From assembly GCA_005281725.1 (NCBI GenBank), contig SSBO01000008.1:3268671-3332670 (forward strand): a DNA stretch of 64,000 nt, in the 5' to 3' direction. The notes beneath the pieces were generated by a model. The model worked only from the letters and a program-made list of their open reading frames with translations, had not been told where the DNA came from and ran no database searches. A program made the translations under genes and the position numbers. Origin of the DNA: Wuchereria bancrofti (lineage: Eukaryota; Nematoda; Chromadorea; Rhabditida; Onchocercidae). Positions 14,176-25,998 of the stretch are shown here, piece by piece; position 1 is the stretch's first letter; each line of letters begins with the position of its first letter.

Positions 14176-14350
14176 CAAAAAAAAAAGAAACGTATTTACA
14201 ATGCAAAAGTAATATGTGAATGGGAATGGAACATTTATGAAGGTATGTGTCACCAGAAAATAAACAGGAAAGAATTGCATGTAACTAATAACAGTACACT
14301 CATTGAATTATCATTATTATCAATGAGGTATTACCTAGCTGTTTGTTCAT

Positions 14351-14418
14351 GATAACAACGGATAATTTGCCTAAAATAATAATATGATAACAATGGATAA
14401 TTTGCCTAAAATAAATGC
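14351..14418. repeat. Two-copy tandem repeat, about 35 bp
   Basis: Copy 1 at 14351-14385 and copy 2 at 14386-14418 share GATAACAA(C/T)GGATAATTTG and the following CCTAAAATAA. Near identity suggests a recent local duplication in noncoding DNA. Confidence 0.85.
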
Positions 14419-16286
14419 TAATAGTAAAATTTGAAATTTTCTAATCTGTTAACGCTAGAAGAAATAGATTAACTTATTGATTTAAAATTAAATTGATAGG
14501 GCTAGCTTGCTATTTTTTGAAAGTCTTCCAAGGAATTATTTAAAGTGTGAAAATATGATAAAGCTAAACCTCTTAGCTTCTATTTCTTATCTCTTAAATA
14601 AAAATGTTGAAAAATGCGGGAAAGGCAAGAAGACATTAACCTTCTGTAGTTTTATAAAATGATTTATTATGCAAACAAATCTGAAAAGGATCTAAATTTG
14701 GGCAGAGATAACAAATAAAAAGTTAAGCAGGGATTATGCAAAAAGAGGGAATAGAAAACAATACAGACGCATACCTTCGATGAGACAAAATAACCATAAA
14801 ATTTAGAGTGAAGAATTCGGAACCGTAAGCAAAAAGAGAAAAGATGAAGCAAAAAGACAGACAGATGTAAAGAAAAAGAAAGAAAGAAAAAAATTACCCA
14901 ATCTATCGAAAAAATAAATAGAATGAGAAAAAAAAAATGCCTAATTCATACATGCGTAAACTACATTTTTCGATTTCATTTAAGTATTAATTTTGAAACT
15001 TCTCTTCTCTTCCTAGAAACAATCTCAAATAATTGCGTAATTCAAACTAGATAAATTTTGAAATGTTAAAATTTTAAATGCATGATAAGTCAAAATGTAT
15101 CCATTTAATTTTGTAATAAATAGAAAAGAAAAAAAAAAAAAACTATACACTTTTCTCGAATATTATTTATTAAAAGACGAATGATTTTTCCTTCCTTTTT
15201 CTTTTTTTTTTCTTTTTTGTTGTAATTTTCAAGAGAAGAACAAAATAAGTCAGAGAGATTAAAGTGCTTCCGTTTGAATTTTTCTTTTTTTTTTTTTAGA
15301 ACACGATTGAAACTGTTAGTAATATCAATCATTGGAGAAGGTAATATGCTACTTTTTGCTTATCATGCATTACGGACAGCAATGTATGTATGTATCAGTG
15401 TTGGATTGATTGTGATGGATGATCAGAACTGCACAATCCTATAATCTTCTTAAAAAGAAAGAAAACTAATACTATTAAGCAAAAAAGGATAGCTCATGAA
15501 AAAAGAAAAAGGCACAAGACGAAAACAAAGAAAAGCAACGTAAAAAGAAAACAAAGAAAGGAGATGAAAAAAGGAAATTAAAAAAAAAAAAAAAGGAAAA
15601 ATAAGAGTGAAGAGAAAAAGACCACTTCTAATTATAAAGAGGAAAACGAGAAAAAATGCCTGAGTAAACATTTACAATGATTATCGAACAATAACAAAAG
15701 AGATGATTAACTGAGAGTAGCAAGAAAGAAAACATGCTGTTACTGAAAACGTATCGAAAAACCGGTATCATGAAACAGAGGAAAACAATATGAATAATTA
15801 ATTCATTGTAGACCAAAAGGCAAAACATATGATTTATCGTTAATAATAAAGAAGACGGGATAAAAATTTTTGTATATACATCTATATCCATTTCTTCAAT
15901 TAAATAAATGAGTAAAAAAAAAACGAAAAACAAATAATACATATTCAACTTAATGGAAACTAGTGTCGTTTTGAAATAGACGTGCCTCGTTTTGTATTGA
16001 CCATCGACCTAAAACAATCTTTGATAGTAATTCACCTAAAAAATTGAACTTCAGGTCAGTCTTCGATAGTACAATAAGTCGATTTAAGAAAGATTTTATA
16101 TTTGAGAAAATATTTAACAAAAAAAAAAAAAAATAAACTAGCAGTTTTAAAATTTGGTTGTGAGAGTAAATTCAATTCAGAATGATTCTTATATTACTGT
16201 TACAGGCAATAATAGTGCTATAATATGTGTAAAATTACTTTGTCAGCAATAATTCCAAAACTTTTTTCAGCAAACACTAATAATTT

Positions 16287-16321
16287 TCGTGAAGGCCAAG
16301 AAATATACTTGGCCTTCACGA
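16287..16321. repeat. Perfect 14-bp hairpin downstream of the TMEM98-like gene
   Basis: TCGTGAAGGCCAAG (16287-16300) is followed by a 7-base AT loop and its exact complement (16308-16321). It lies about 240 bases past the TMEM98-like stop codon on the minus strand, so it is likely in the 3' untranslated or termination region. The GC-rich perfect stem stands out from the AT-rich background. It could be a structured 3'-UTR element, a pause or termination signal, or the scar of a small palindromic insertion; the sequence does not decide. Confidence 0.8.
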
Positions 16322-16557
16322 CAATCTAATTTAAGCTTCTCAAGGACCTTTATGGTAAGTCGCTACACAAATATATAAATATACAATAGTGAATAATGAT
16401 AGCTCAAATCATTTCCTGTGTGTTAAACCAGAAAATTTTTCAGCAAAAGTATGCAGTTTAAAAAATTTCGAAGTAAAATTTTTAAGAAAATGCATTTGTC
16501 TTCCGTAAAAATTAAGCAAAATTCATTTGAAATACCAACCCCTGTTTGAAGATAAAC

Positions 16558-18569
16558 TTATTTTGTTGGTGCCATAGGATCAGCTGGAGCTTCATCGCTA
16601 TGCAAAGAATCGGTTGTAGAATCATTTCTATTTGTAGAAGATTCCATCAATGGTGTCTCTTCAACAACTGCTAATGATGATGGCAATTTCCGATTAGCGT
16701 CTTTGTCCCGTACCATGAAATTTTCTTCCATATGTCCAACAATCAAACGTAATGCCTCAACATGATCCTCCATTTCCTGAAATGGTTAATCCAAACATAA
16801 ATGATGCAAAAAATAAAGTATATAATTGAAAATCCTACAAACATAGTTAAATTCAAAGGAAAAAATTACATTTAAAAGTCCATCCAATGAATCCATATGT
16901 TTCGGACTAATTACTGTAAAAGGGAATGCTAGTGCCCAACAAGCACTGACAAGAGAAGAAACACGAGCTTCAAGCAAGCGTACATCTACCTGAAAGTGAT
17001 ATTCTCTAAGTTACCATAAACAATTTGCTAAACATAAATTAATTTTAATTACACATTAAAGCAAAATCACATTTGGTTGTATTTTTTCCACAAGATGAAA
17101 TCATGTAAATAATTTATCATGAATAAAGTTTGATGGCGGATTAGTCGTGCTTATGATAAATACATTTAGCAACTATTGCATTATGATAACGTTATCTGAT
17201 AAAAACAAATACCTCGTTCTTTTTTCCTACCTTGTCCTATTTTTGCTCTTAAAGATTCCGAATATCACTGAACTGAAAAAAAAAAAAGCTCAATCAAGGA
17301 AAATCAATAGGACCTGACTAGCAGCCACTGTTCGTATCAAATCATCGAAACGAGGCATAATTCGCGCAGTAGCTGTAACCACCTGTTCATTAAGTTTCGG
17401 TGCAATTGAATTAAGCTGAATGACGGAAAGTTTCTCAGTTAAAGCATGGCACAGTTTCAGAACTACAACACAGTGTTGCAGCATTCCGGAGACATCATAG
17501 ATCCATTGGTTGCTATCCAGAACTTGGGCTAAAATAAGCAAATGATTTCTGAATTTGAAGAATTTTGAAACATTTCAATAATAGCAAACTCAAAATTCAA
17601 TTTGAATCATAGAGCTAAGTACATCGAGCATGAATTTCATCAGCATCAGAAAACTATAGCAAGTAAAAAAAGAAGAACTTCATCCGACCAAAAATCCTAA
17701 TTATCAGTTTTAACAATTGATGAGCATAAAGCTTCTCTTTATACTTCCTAAAATAATTAAGATTTTTCCAATTACTTATATCTTTCTGGTAAACAATTAA
17801 GATTTTTCCAACTACTTATATCTTTCTGGTAACTTAATAATTTCGAAACTAAATTTTCTACAATTTTAATCAATTTTTACTGACTTCGAAAGAGTACTAC
17901 TAGCTTTAATTTTCGTAACTGCAATAATTCTAAGAAAAATTTCACATATTTTTTCGCTTATCGAAAAAGAATTATTTGTTATAGCTCAGTTTCTATTTTA
18001 TTTATTTTATTTCACTAGCCTTAAACTTTTTACATATAACCATCAACCAATATATGCCAAATACAGCGTACAAGTCTAATTCGCTTTTAGATTTGTCAAT
18101 ATCAATGGCATAAAAAGGATTCTGAATCAGCATTTCATGCAGTAGAAAACTCTAAATCCGTTCAACAAATGGAGAGCAATAATAAAGATACGAACCATTT
18201 TTCAGTCAACTTTTGAAATAAAATATTAGGTTTTTCTAATTTTGTACGAAATTATTAAAGTTTGAAAACCATATTTATACGATCAGATAAAGATATAAAA
18301 TATATAAAGAAAAAATATGAAAACGATAAAGGAAAAATATGAGAAAAATTTTCTCATATACAAAATTAAATGTTACCAATAAGTGGTCCAAGTTGCATCA
18401 CACTTTCTACATTTTCGTTATTAACTTTAGTAAAACTCAACGATGCCATTGCCGCATGCAAACGTTCCCTTGCCTGTGCACGCCGTCGACACATAACAAT
18501 CAGGATGAATGATGAAAAACAAAATACAGATGCTAACACAAACAGTGCCAAATAAACCACTACTTCCAT
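16558..18569 (-). CDS. TMEM98-like single-pass membrane protein
   Basis: Four coding exons on the minus strand: 18377-18569, 17314-17528, 16870-16989 and 16558-16776. Intron phases are 1, 0, 0 and the product is 248 residues (human TMEM98 is 226). Residues about 4-26 form one N-terminal membrane segment followed by a basic CRRR stop-transfer patch. The second exon carries the family's best conserved block (NQWIYDVSGMLQHCVVVLKL, then CHALTEKL), which matches the WIEDASGLMSHCIAILKICH block of human TMEM98. The third exon has VDVRLLEARVSSLVSACWAL, and the fourth EHVEALR-like residues (MEDHVEALRLIVGHMEENF). In vertebrates TMEM98 sits in ER, Golgi or plasma membrane and is linked to myelin regulatory factor control. 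The C-terminal acidic Ser/Thr-rich tail (about 50 residues) is lineage-specific. A splice acceptor ends one base before the ATG. Confidence 0.9.
17755..17834. repeat. Two-copy 40-bp tandem repeat in TMEM98-like intron 1
   Basis: Copies at 17755-17794 and 17795-17834 differ at only two or three positions (for example AATTACTT against AACTACTT). Recent intronic tandem duplication. Confidence 0.9.
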
Positions 18570-18580
18570 TCTAAAATAAG
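18570..18580 (-). promoter_or_regulatory. Splice acceptor directly before TMEM98-like start codon
   Basis: The minus strand reads CTTATTTTAG/A then ATG. An acceptor one base before a start codon is typical of spliced-leader trans-splicing in nematodes; cis-splicing from a 5' noncoding exon (for example 18874-18973) is the alternative. It decides the start, because the next in-frame methionine lies beyond the membrane segment's N-terminal half. Confidence 0.6.
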
Positions 18581-18599
18581 AAAATCAAACAGGTTTAAA

Positions 18600-21500
18600 G
18601 AAAACACTTTCTTGTGGATTAATTATACTTTTATAGAACTTTATTCTTTATTATGGATTATTAACGTTATGTATAAAATAAATATGGTACCTCGCTGCCT
18701 AATTTTTTGAAAACAAAGTTCGATGTCAATGTTATTTATTACTAAAATGACGGTTTAAAAAGTGTAAAGATGAGTACAAATATATAAATCTAGACCAAGA
18801 TACGAGTGGTTAATATTCGGGGTTTTTCAATGTTCAAATAGTATTTTTAATAAATTAAATGCGCATCACTTACCTATTTATTTCATTTAGTATGTTATAT
18901 TATCAAATGTAGCTACATCGAGCATCGGAAAATCCCGTATAAGAGAATTAATCCCACTCATATGCATAGAACACTGAAATGATATTCAAAAATGTGTATA
19001 CATCCAATTATTTCTAGTAAGTAATAGCTTTTCCTGTTAATATTCATTATCGTTCATACTTTAACTTCTAAAGAATAATAAAATACTAAGCAACTGGAAG
19101 AAATGATAATAAAAATGAAATCAAACTTGCATAGTACTTTCTAATCTTATCAATTTTAGATTGTTTTAAATCGATAAATTATAAAACAAACTTCTACAAA
19201 TGTTTAAAGACCTGTTTCTTGCTGCTTTATAATCAAAAGGTTAATTGAACGAATAGCTTCAAGTAGCCCAATAGTTACTCAAAATTTATCTGCAAAAGAT
19301 CATAACTAAACGAAAATTGCACGAAAAATTAGTTTAGTTCATGCTTTGAGACGTATAAATAAATGAACTACGACACAATTTCGATAGACTTTTCATTGAC
19401 TGTGATGCATGACAACTCTAACAAAAAAAAAAAAGAAAAAAGAAACAACGCTACTTGTTATAGACAAAGTTCAGGACAAGAAAAAAAAAAAACATAAATG
19501 ACTGCCATTACCACTGACTAAAGCTATTCATCTTTATGAGAAAATCAAAGCAATACTTGAACAAAATTTGTTTAAAATTTTGAAAAATGACATTAGAAAA
19601 TCCATAAATTAACTACATGTGTAAAAATGAGAGAATAATATCTGTTTGTCTGTTAGTACCTAACGTATGTATATGGTATGCGTGTGCATGTATGTATGTA
19701 TGTATGTGTATGTGTGTGTGTGTATGTGTGTATGAATATATTTATAGGCACCTTATGCATGTATATCATGTTTTATGCAGTGAAGTATAATCAGCCCCTG
19801 ATCATTTGTCATTCATTGATGGGTGGGTAGAAGATGGCGAAGGGTAAGTGCGAGTAACTCCATCCTAACTACTACTACGATGATGGCGACGAGAGCAACT
19901 ATCTTTTTTCCATACAACCCTCCCGAACAAATGTGCCATCCGACGATATCAAGGCTACATTTTTCAAGATACGTAAAAAAAAAATACATAATTTTTTTTT
20001 TATTTCTCAACAACAATTTCCCTCTGTTTTCTTCCTTCCTCACATTCCATTCCAAGGATATATTTTTAACTGTTTCGCCTTCTTCATCTATCTACCTGGC
20101 AGCAACTGCATTGCTTGGAATAATTCCTGTGCAATTCAATCTTAACATTTCACAGTTAAACTAATCCATTAAATAAAATCAAAGAAGCCATTCAAATTAT
20201 TGATTCTAATCTATTCACTGATAGGGGGCTATTGATGAAAATGGGATGAGCTAATGTTAAAAAATAACGATAGCTTAGAAAGTGCATAAATAAGTTATTA
20301 CTTTAAGAGCACCAGTGCGATTGACGCTTTGTAATTCTGAGAGCAAATAATAAATTGGAACAAACATAGAGTCCATAAATGTGCTATGACATTTCTTCAA
20401 CAATATATCGCTGGATGAAGCTTAAATTACGCATATGGAAGAGATTTTAAACTGGAATCAATCCCTGAAAAAAGCCTATTTAAAGGCCAATTCTAAAATA
20501 AATTGATATTGCTTTTTGCTTTTAGGGCCTAAATTAGCTAACATTGATTCTTCACAGACGAATTAATAGGCTAAAAAAAGGATAAGATGCTAGATATCCT
20601 TCAATTTTCCTATCTAAAATCAGTAGCCCAATATTCTCTTTCTTTTGCATATTTGCATTAATGCTTATCAAAATACGAATTAGTTTCAATGGCGTTCATA
20701 TATATGCAATAAGTATGTTTGATTATCTGAAATCATTTAAGTGTATATTTCCCGTGTAGAAATCAATTGAAAATTAGACCTGGTCTTACCTAACAAGAAT
20801 CATTTGACTTACTGAAATTTGAGGTGATGCTTAAGTAAAACGGAAAAAGGCCCCAACTGGGACGTTTGTTTTGCTAATCAGATCCATTTATCAAAATCTT
20901 ATTAGAAAGTATCAATCAAAAGAAAAAAAAATTACATCATAATATTACACAGTGAAGTATTTTAGGAAATAGGCAATTAAAGGACTTGAAGTTTATCAAA
21001 CTTGCAGTTATTTTAGATAGCAGACAATTAAAGAGTCTATAAAAAAGAGAAAAATCAATCTAAATGAAGCTCGTAAAAATGAAAAATAGCTAACGAGAGT
21101 AACCCATGGTAACTGAATTTAATTGCTGTTAACTCGACACGTATTTTCTACAGAAACAAAGAAATTTTAAAACAAAAGTATATTAAAATGAATATTCCCA
21201 GCCTTACCAACAACCAGTTGCAAGAAAGGTACTTAAATCTTCGAAAAGATAACACTGACGCAATTACTTTTGTCGATTTCAACCATCTTCCTCTTTTCTC
21301 CAGCTTCACTCTAAATTCAAACTTACTGCTATCTGAAAATTAAATTGTATAGTGAATTTTACAAAAAAAGAAATATAAACAAGCAGTGTCAATTGTACAA
21401 TTCCGAATCTTCAAATGAATCCGATTAAGATTTTAATTTTTATTTTACAACACTTCGTAAAACTATAAAATGCTAACTTTCACGAAGATTTCTTGCTTGT

Positions 21501-24500
21501 ATAATTAGTACCCTTGCAATATTTAACGTAGCACTTTAAAAACTAACTGATTTATTCAACTGATAACTTTTCTCTATGTCATAATTAATTCCAGTCGGTG
21601 TAAACAAATGGCTGCGAAAAAAAAAAACGGATTTCTTAATCGCTTAGTTTTATTGTTCTTGATCTTTCATCTTAACACTATTTACAGATGCTTTCAAAAA
21701 TCTAAGTATCTTATCAGAATATTTTATACAGAAATAAAAAGCGGCGGGCCATCTAAAAGCATAAATCAGAAAGGAAAAAAAGACCAAAGTAAAAAAAGTG
21801 CACTCTTCTTTTCCTCTTATAAGTACACTCAATGATGCAAATAAAGCAAAGTTTATTCTTCCCTTTATCAAAAAAAAGAAGGGAAATGTGAAAAAAAAAA
21901 TGTAATTTATCCTATAATTTTAAAATGGATTACTAATGCAAACAAAATGAAGACAAAATTAAGAAGAGACATTCGCATTAATGATTAGACTTCTCTTAGA
22001 TGGCATAATTCGCGTGTTCTGCTTTTCTCGAATAATAAGAGGAAAATTAAAATGAGCTTTTTAATTCGATCATCTAAAGCATGCTAACAAAGATTAAATT
22101 CGAGAAAAGATTTGTGAATTGAGATATGGAGCTTGTTTTAATAATGCTGGAAACTCTACTAACAATCTTTTCCTAAATTATTTTAATCAAATCACTTCGA
22201 ATGTATGCGTGTGAAACAGATTACAAACTTGACTATTTCTTACATTCACTTCAATAATATATTTATAACTCAAACCAAAGTTTTAACTTACCCAATATCT
22301 TTTAGTCTCATCTAAGGAAAGAAATTTCTAATTTTTTTTTCCGAAATTGTTTCTAAATTTCGCATAGACCCAATAAAATGAAGTTTACATAATATTTATA
22401 ATATGCATTCTTGACCTTTCTGGTGATATGAATTCAAAAATTTAAACAAAAACCGTTCAAAAAGCGAAGTCAGTTTTCGTCAAAAAAATATTCGATAGAT
22501 AATAAATGCGATGTAGCGCATAAAAATCAAAAATTAAGAATTTTTAACACTGAGTGATATAAAAATGTTTATTGATAAAGATAAAGTACAATAAAACAAT
22601 AAAATAAAACAATAAACACCTGGTGAGAATTACACTGATTCCCTTGAAAATATTTTAGAACGTATAAAAAAAGGAATTTATTAAAACATCCATATCTCTA
22701 TGAATATTAAGAATACCAGTGTAACAAGATATTTTGTGATGAAAAGTGATAATGAAATAAGATACTAAAGAACGAAGAGTACTAATAAAGTAAGGATTAC
22801 GAACATGCTAACATACGAGAATCAAGGATAAATAGAAACAGCCAAGACAAAGTTGTTGGTGGTTAATATACTTTTTCTTCGCTCTATATTGACAATTTCC
22901 TAAGTAACGACAAGTGATATTGAATATTAATCTTCGTGTCAGCTTGAATATTTCATTGCTAACCTATTATTCGCATTCATCTTAAAAAAAAAAAAAAAAT
23001 CTCACAAAGATATAGAAATGTGAGTTTAAAAGCTGCCACTGATATCTATATCTCTTCACTAAAACACACGAAAGAAAAATCAATTAAAATAAGGTTCTGA
23101 TAGCAAAAATGTATCATGTTGCACATTTTCCGGGAAATGAAGTTGTATAAATATCTCGTCGTATTTCCGTTCAGGAACAAACTGTAAAAACTAATTACTA
23201 AGTTTGGTTGAGTATTAAGATGAATCAAAATCAACCTATACTTTTATTTTCACGAATCATAATTAAAAATTATTCAATCATATTATTCGTTCTTCTTTCT
23301 TCTTCAAGCACAAAAGTCGATGAGTCTATTAGTTATAATCTCAAGCCATTATAGAGCTCTTCAAATATTAGTCGTTTAAAGAACGGACGAATCAAATCAG
23401 TGAATAAAAGAACTTTATAAATAAAAGACATTTATATATCACTGAAAGCAAAGCTCTAACTAGAAGTTAATCAAGAATTAAACTTTCATTTAATCGACAA
23501 CTATACGGACTTTTCAAGAAAATGTTCATCACTGAGGATTCAAAGATTTCTTTAAACAAGCTACTTTATGAACAGAAAAATGAGAACAACATGAAATCTT
23601 GAAGGCGTAAAATGCATAAATGCTAAAGTCAGAGCAGTGGTTTATCAACTGAAACTCTCCTTTGTCAACAGTCTCAGCAGTTAATTTCACTTGAAAACAT
23701 TTAGTAACAAAAAATTTACGAAATAATATGAAATGATTTAGATAAATGGAAAAAAATATTAATTATGAGAAAACAGTTTTTTTTTCTTTTTTCGAATTCA
23801 ATGTAAGAATAAAAAAGCTCCAAAAGAATCCGATTTGATTAGCTCAGTAAGAAGCAAAAATGGCAAAAATTTAAAACAACTGAAATAACAAAGCAATATA
23901 CTGGCCAACAAAAATCCTACAATAGCCAAAACAAATAAACAATCAGATATCAAACAACAAATGAATAGAATGTATACTTACTAAGAATAATGAAATAAAC
24001 TGCAGCTATCGGTAGTTGGGTATGTTGCTGAAACACTGGCGTTACTTCTCTTCTTAGAATCATAAGATATTCACCAAAGCCAATTAAAAATACATGGCAC
24101 ACGTTCTCAATTGAAAATTCCAGCAGGATTTGATAATCTGACCATTCTTCAAAAACATACAAAGTTCACATTTTTCAACCTGAAACAGCACTATTCAACA
24201 AACTAACAATACAAAACCAATAAAATCATTGGAAATTAAAAGAAGCCAAAAGTGGAAAAATCAACTATTTCCTTTGTTAACTATTATAACATCAATAAAA
24301 AATTCATCTTATAAAGTTCAAATCATATAAAATCTTATAAATGGCAAGTTAAATGCACTACTCTGACATAAGCAACGTAAGCTCCTTAATCAGAGTTACG
24401 ATATGCAAGCCGGCAATCATTTAGAGACGTGCTAGACCAAACTATGGTATATCTCTATAAGTCTTGAAGAATTTAGACAAATCTTTTTTTCGTCGCAGCA

Positions 24501-25830
24501 AATTTTACTGTTTTGAAAACTTGATCTTCTGCTAAGAAGCTCATAATTTTCTTTTAAAATGCGTATCTCTTCCAATAAATTGCACTAAACAATTTAGTTA
24601 TTGTACAGGATTTTCTACTTAATTATCCAGTCTCGTTGTGCAAGTAAATGAAAGCTTTTGATACTTGGGAGCATAAAACACAGCAAACACATGTAGTTTG
24701 GCATCTCAAGCTATATCAATTTATATTCATCAATAGTTGATGATTTTTGTCCATGTAAAGTCAATTTCAAGATAATCTTTCATTAAGATTACTCTTAAAT
24801 TTATTATTACTAGATTATTTCACTGTTAATTTCTATAAATGCTAAATTTAATCTATTTTAATATGTCTTACCGCCAAATGGATTCGGAGGAAATTCCACC
24901 ACAGAGTGTTCTACTTTAGTGAATTCTAAAAACAATGTTTCTGAGTTTATTATCGAGAAATAAAGAACTTGACAGTAACTAAAATATTTACAGTAAAATT
25001 TATCAAACATTTTATTTACAATTTATCAAAAACTTATTTCCCATTACAAATATATTGAACAGAAAATGATCAACCTCTGAATTCGTCGGAAAATAATACG
25101 GTAATCATCAAAAAATATTAGGCTCTCAGAACTGACCAATAATCGCCAGTAAACTATGACTTGAAAATTAGAATATATTATTACCTTTGATAGTACTGAT
25201 TGTTCTTCACAACGATAATAGGAATTTATCGTATTTTCAACACATTTCAAGCTGTATCTCCTTTATACAATCATCCGATAGCTGCAAATTAGCTGTTCAA
25301 TTATGATGACTAAATGACCTCATCGATATGTAACATTTTTGAATCCATTCTATAAGACTTTCAAAATTAATAATTGATTCTTTTTTTTCCTTTTTTCTAT
25401 TCACCATAATTTTCAATCCAAAAATTAGGTTAAAGTCTTACAGCATAGTTCATTTTCGAAACCATTTCACGCCAAATCTCCTTCTGCATATCGTCCATTG
25501 CTTGATATGCACAAACATACCTAGTGAAAACTGCATTTTTTTTTTACGTTTTCAAATAAATTGGAACGTAACACTTCAGGTCTCCATTATATAATGTATA
25601 TTGCGAAATATCGACCAAATCCACTTGCAATGTAAACTGCAAATTTTTGTATATTTACTATATATATATAGAAAGAACACTTGCTTGAAATTAGAATTAT
25701 TAACATTTGCACGTGGTAGATGTAAAACACGTAACCTGAAATGAAATCAACAAACGAAATGATGGGACTATGCATTTCCTCACACCTAGCGAAAAAAATC
25801 CCGGAGTATTGCAACTAAAGCTAGCAGAGG
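18600..25830 (-). other. Intergenic region with isolated exon-like islands
   Basis: No complete gene could be built here. Several minus-strand islands have a strong acceptor, an open frame and a strong donor: 18874-18973 (frame ends in a stop at 18887-18889), 20302-20336, 21208-21332, 23982-24146, 24872-24925 and 25442 to about 25518. The pair 24872-24925 and 23982-24146 is phase-compatible (phase 1), as is 20302-20336 with 18874-18973 (phase 0). The pair 25442-25518 and 24872-24925 is not. They may be exons of an unrecognised gene, 5' noncoding exons of the TMEM98-like gene, or chance. A TG/TATG microsatellite lies at 19683-19734. Confidence 0.3.
19683..19734. repeat. TATG/TG microsatellite
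   Basis: Alternating purine-pyrimidine run of TGTG and TATG units. Confidence 0.9.
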
Positions 25831-25998
25831 GCCGTTAAAGACTGATATGAACCGCGTGAAAAATGGTCGCCACGAGTAAGGGAGGGTAAGTTTTTACGTC
25901 GTCTTATTGCAGCTTGTCGTGTCCGTGAGGATGACCGGGAAGGGGATAGTGCGGGATTGGGTTATTTGCTGTGCCATCGAGGAATAATTAGAGAGGTA
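25830..25998 (+). promoter_or_regulatory. GC-rich island, possible promoter or 5' noncoding exon of the endosulfine gene
   Basis: A stretch much richer in G, C and CpG than anything nearby. It carries a strong plus-strand donor GG/GTAAGT (donor at 25886-25887) and a second (GAGAG/GTACAT) near 25995. The endosulfine coding exon begins with a cis-type acceptor at 27761-27762, so an upstream 5' exon is expected, and this island is the best candidate. The plus strand is open from 25840 to 26022 in one frame without an ATG. A tiny 27-base gap between the first donor and the next AG is too short to be an intron. Confidence 0.4.

Larger units (their letters stand above)
10693..16557. other. AT-rich stretch without a recognised gene; 3' flank of the TMEM98-like gene
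   Basis: No gene recognised. Just after the gap (10693-10870) the composition is more balanced and rich in alternating GT/AC words, but no frame or RNA gene is evident. Further right are GA microsatellites, a 35-bp tandem duplication (14351-14418) and a perfect 14-bp hairpin (16287-16321). The last 250 bases or so are probably the 3' untranslated region of the TMEM98-like gene, which ends at 16558 on the minus strand. Confidence 0.5.

Noticed and set aside
24361..24500. Mixed-composition segment as a small structured RNA or spliced-leader RNA gene
   Set aside because: No SL sequence, no Sm site after a stem, no tRNA arms; I could not assign it to any RNA family.
24872..25518. Joining exon-like islands 25442-25518 and 24872-24925 into one coding model starting MDDMQKEIWREM
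   Set aside because: The first ends in phase 0 at its GT donor while the second is open only when entered in phase 1; the joined frame hits a stop at once.
25886..25912. A 27-base intron in the GC-rich island (GTAAGT to TTGCAG)
   Set aside because: Too short for a spliceosomal intron in nematodes, and the joined frame stops after a few codons.
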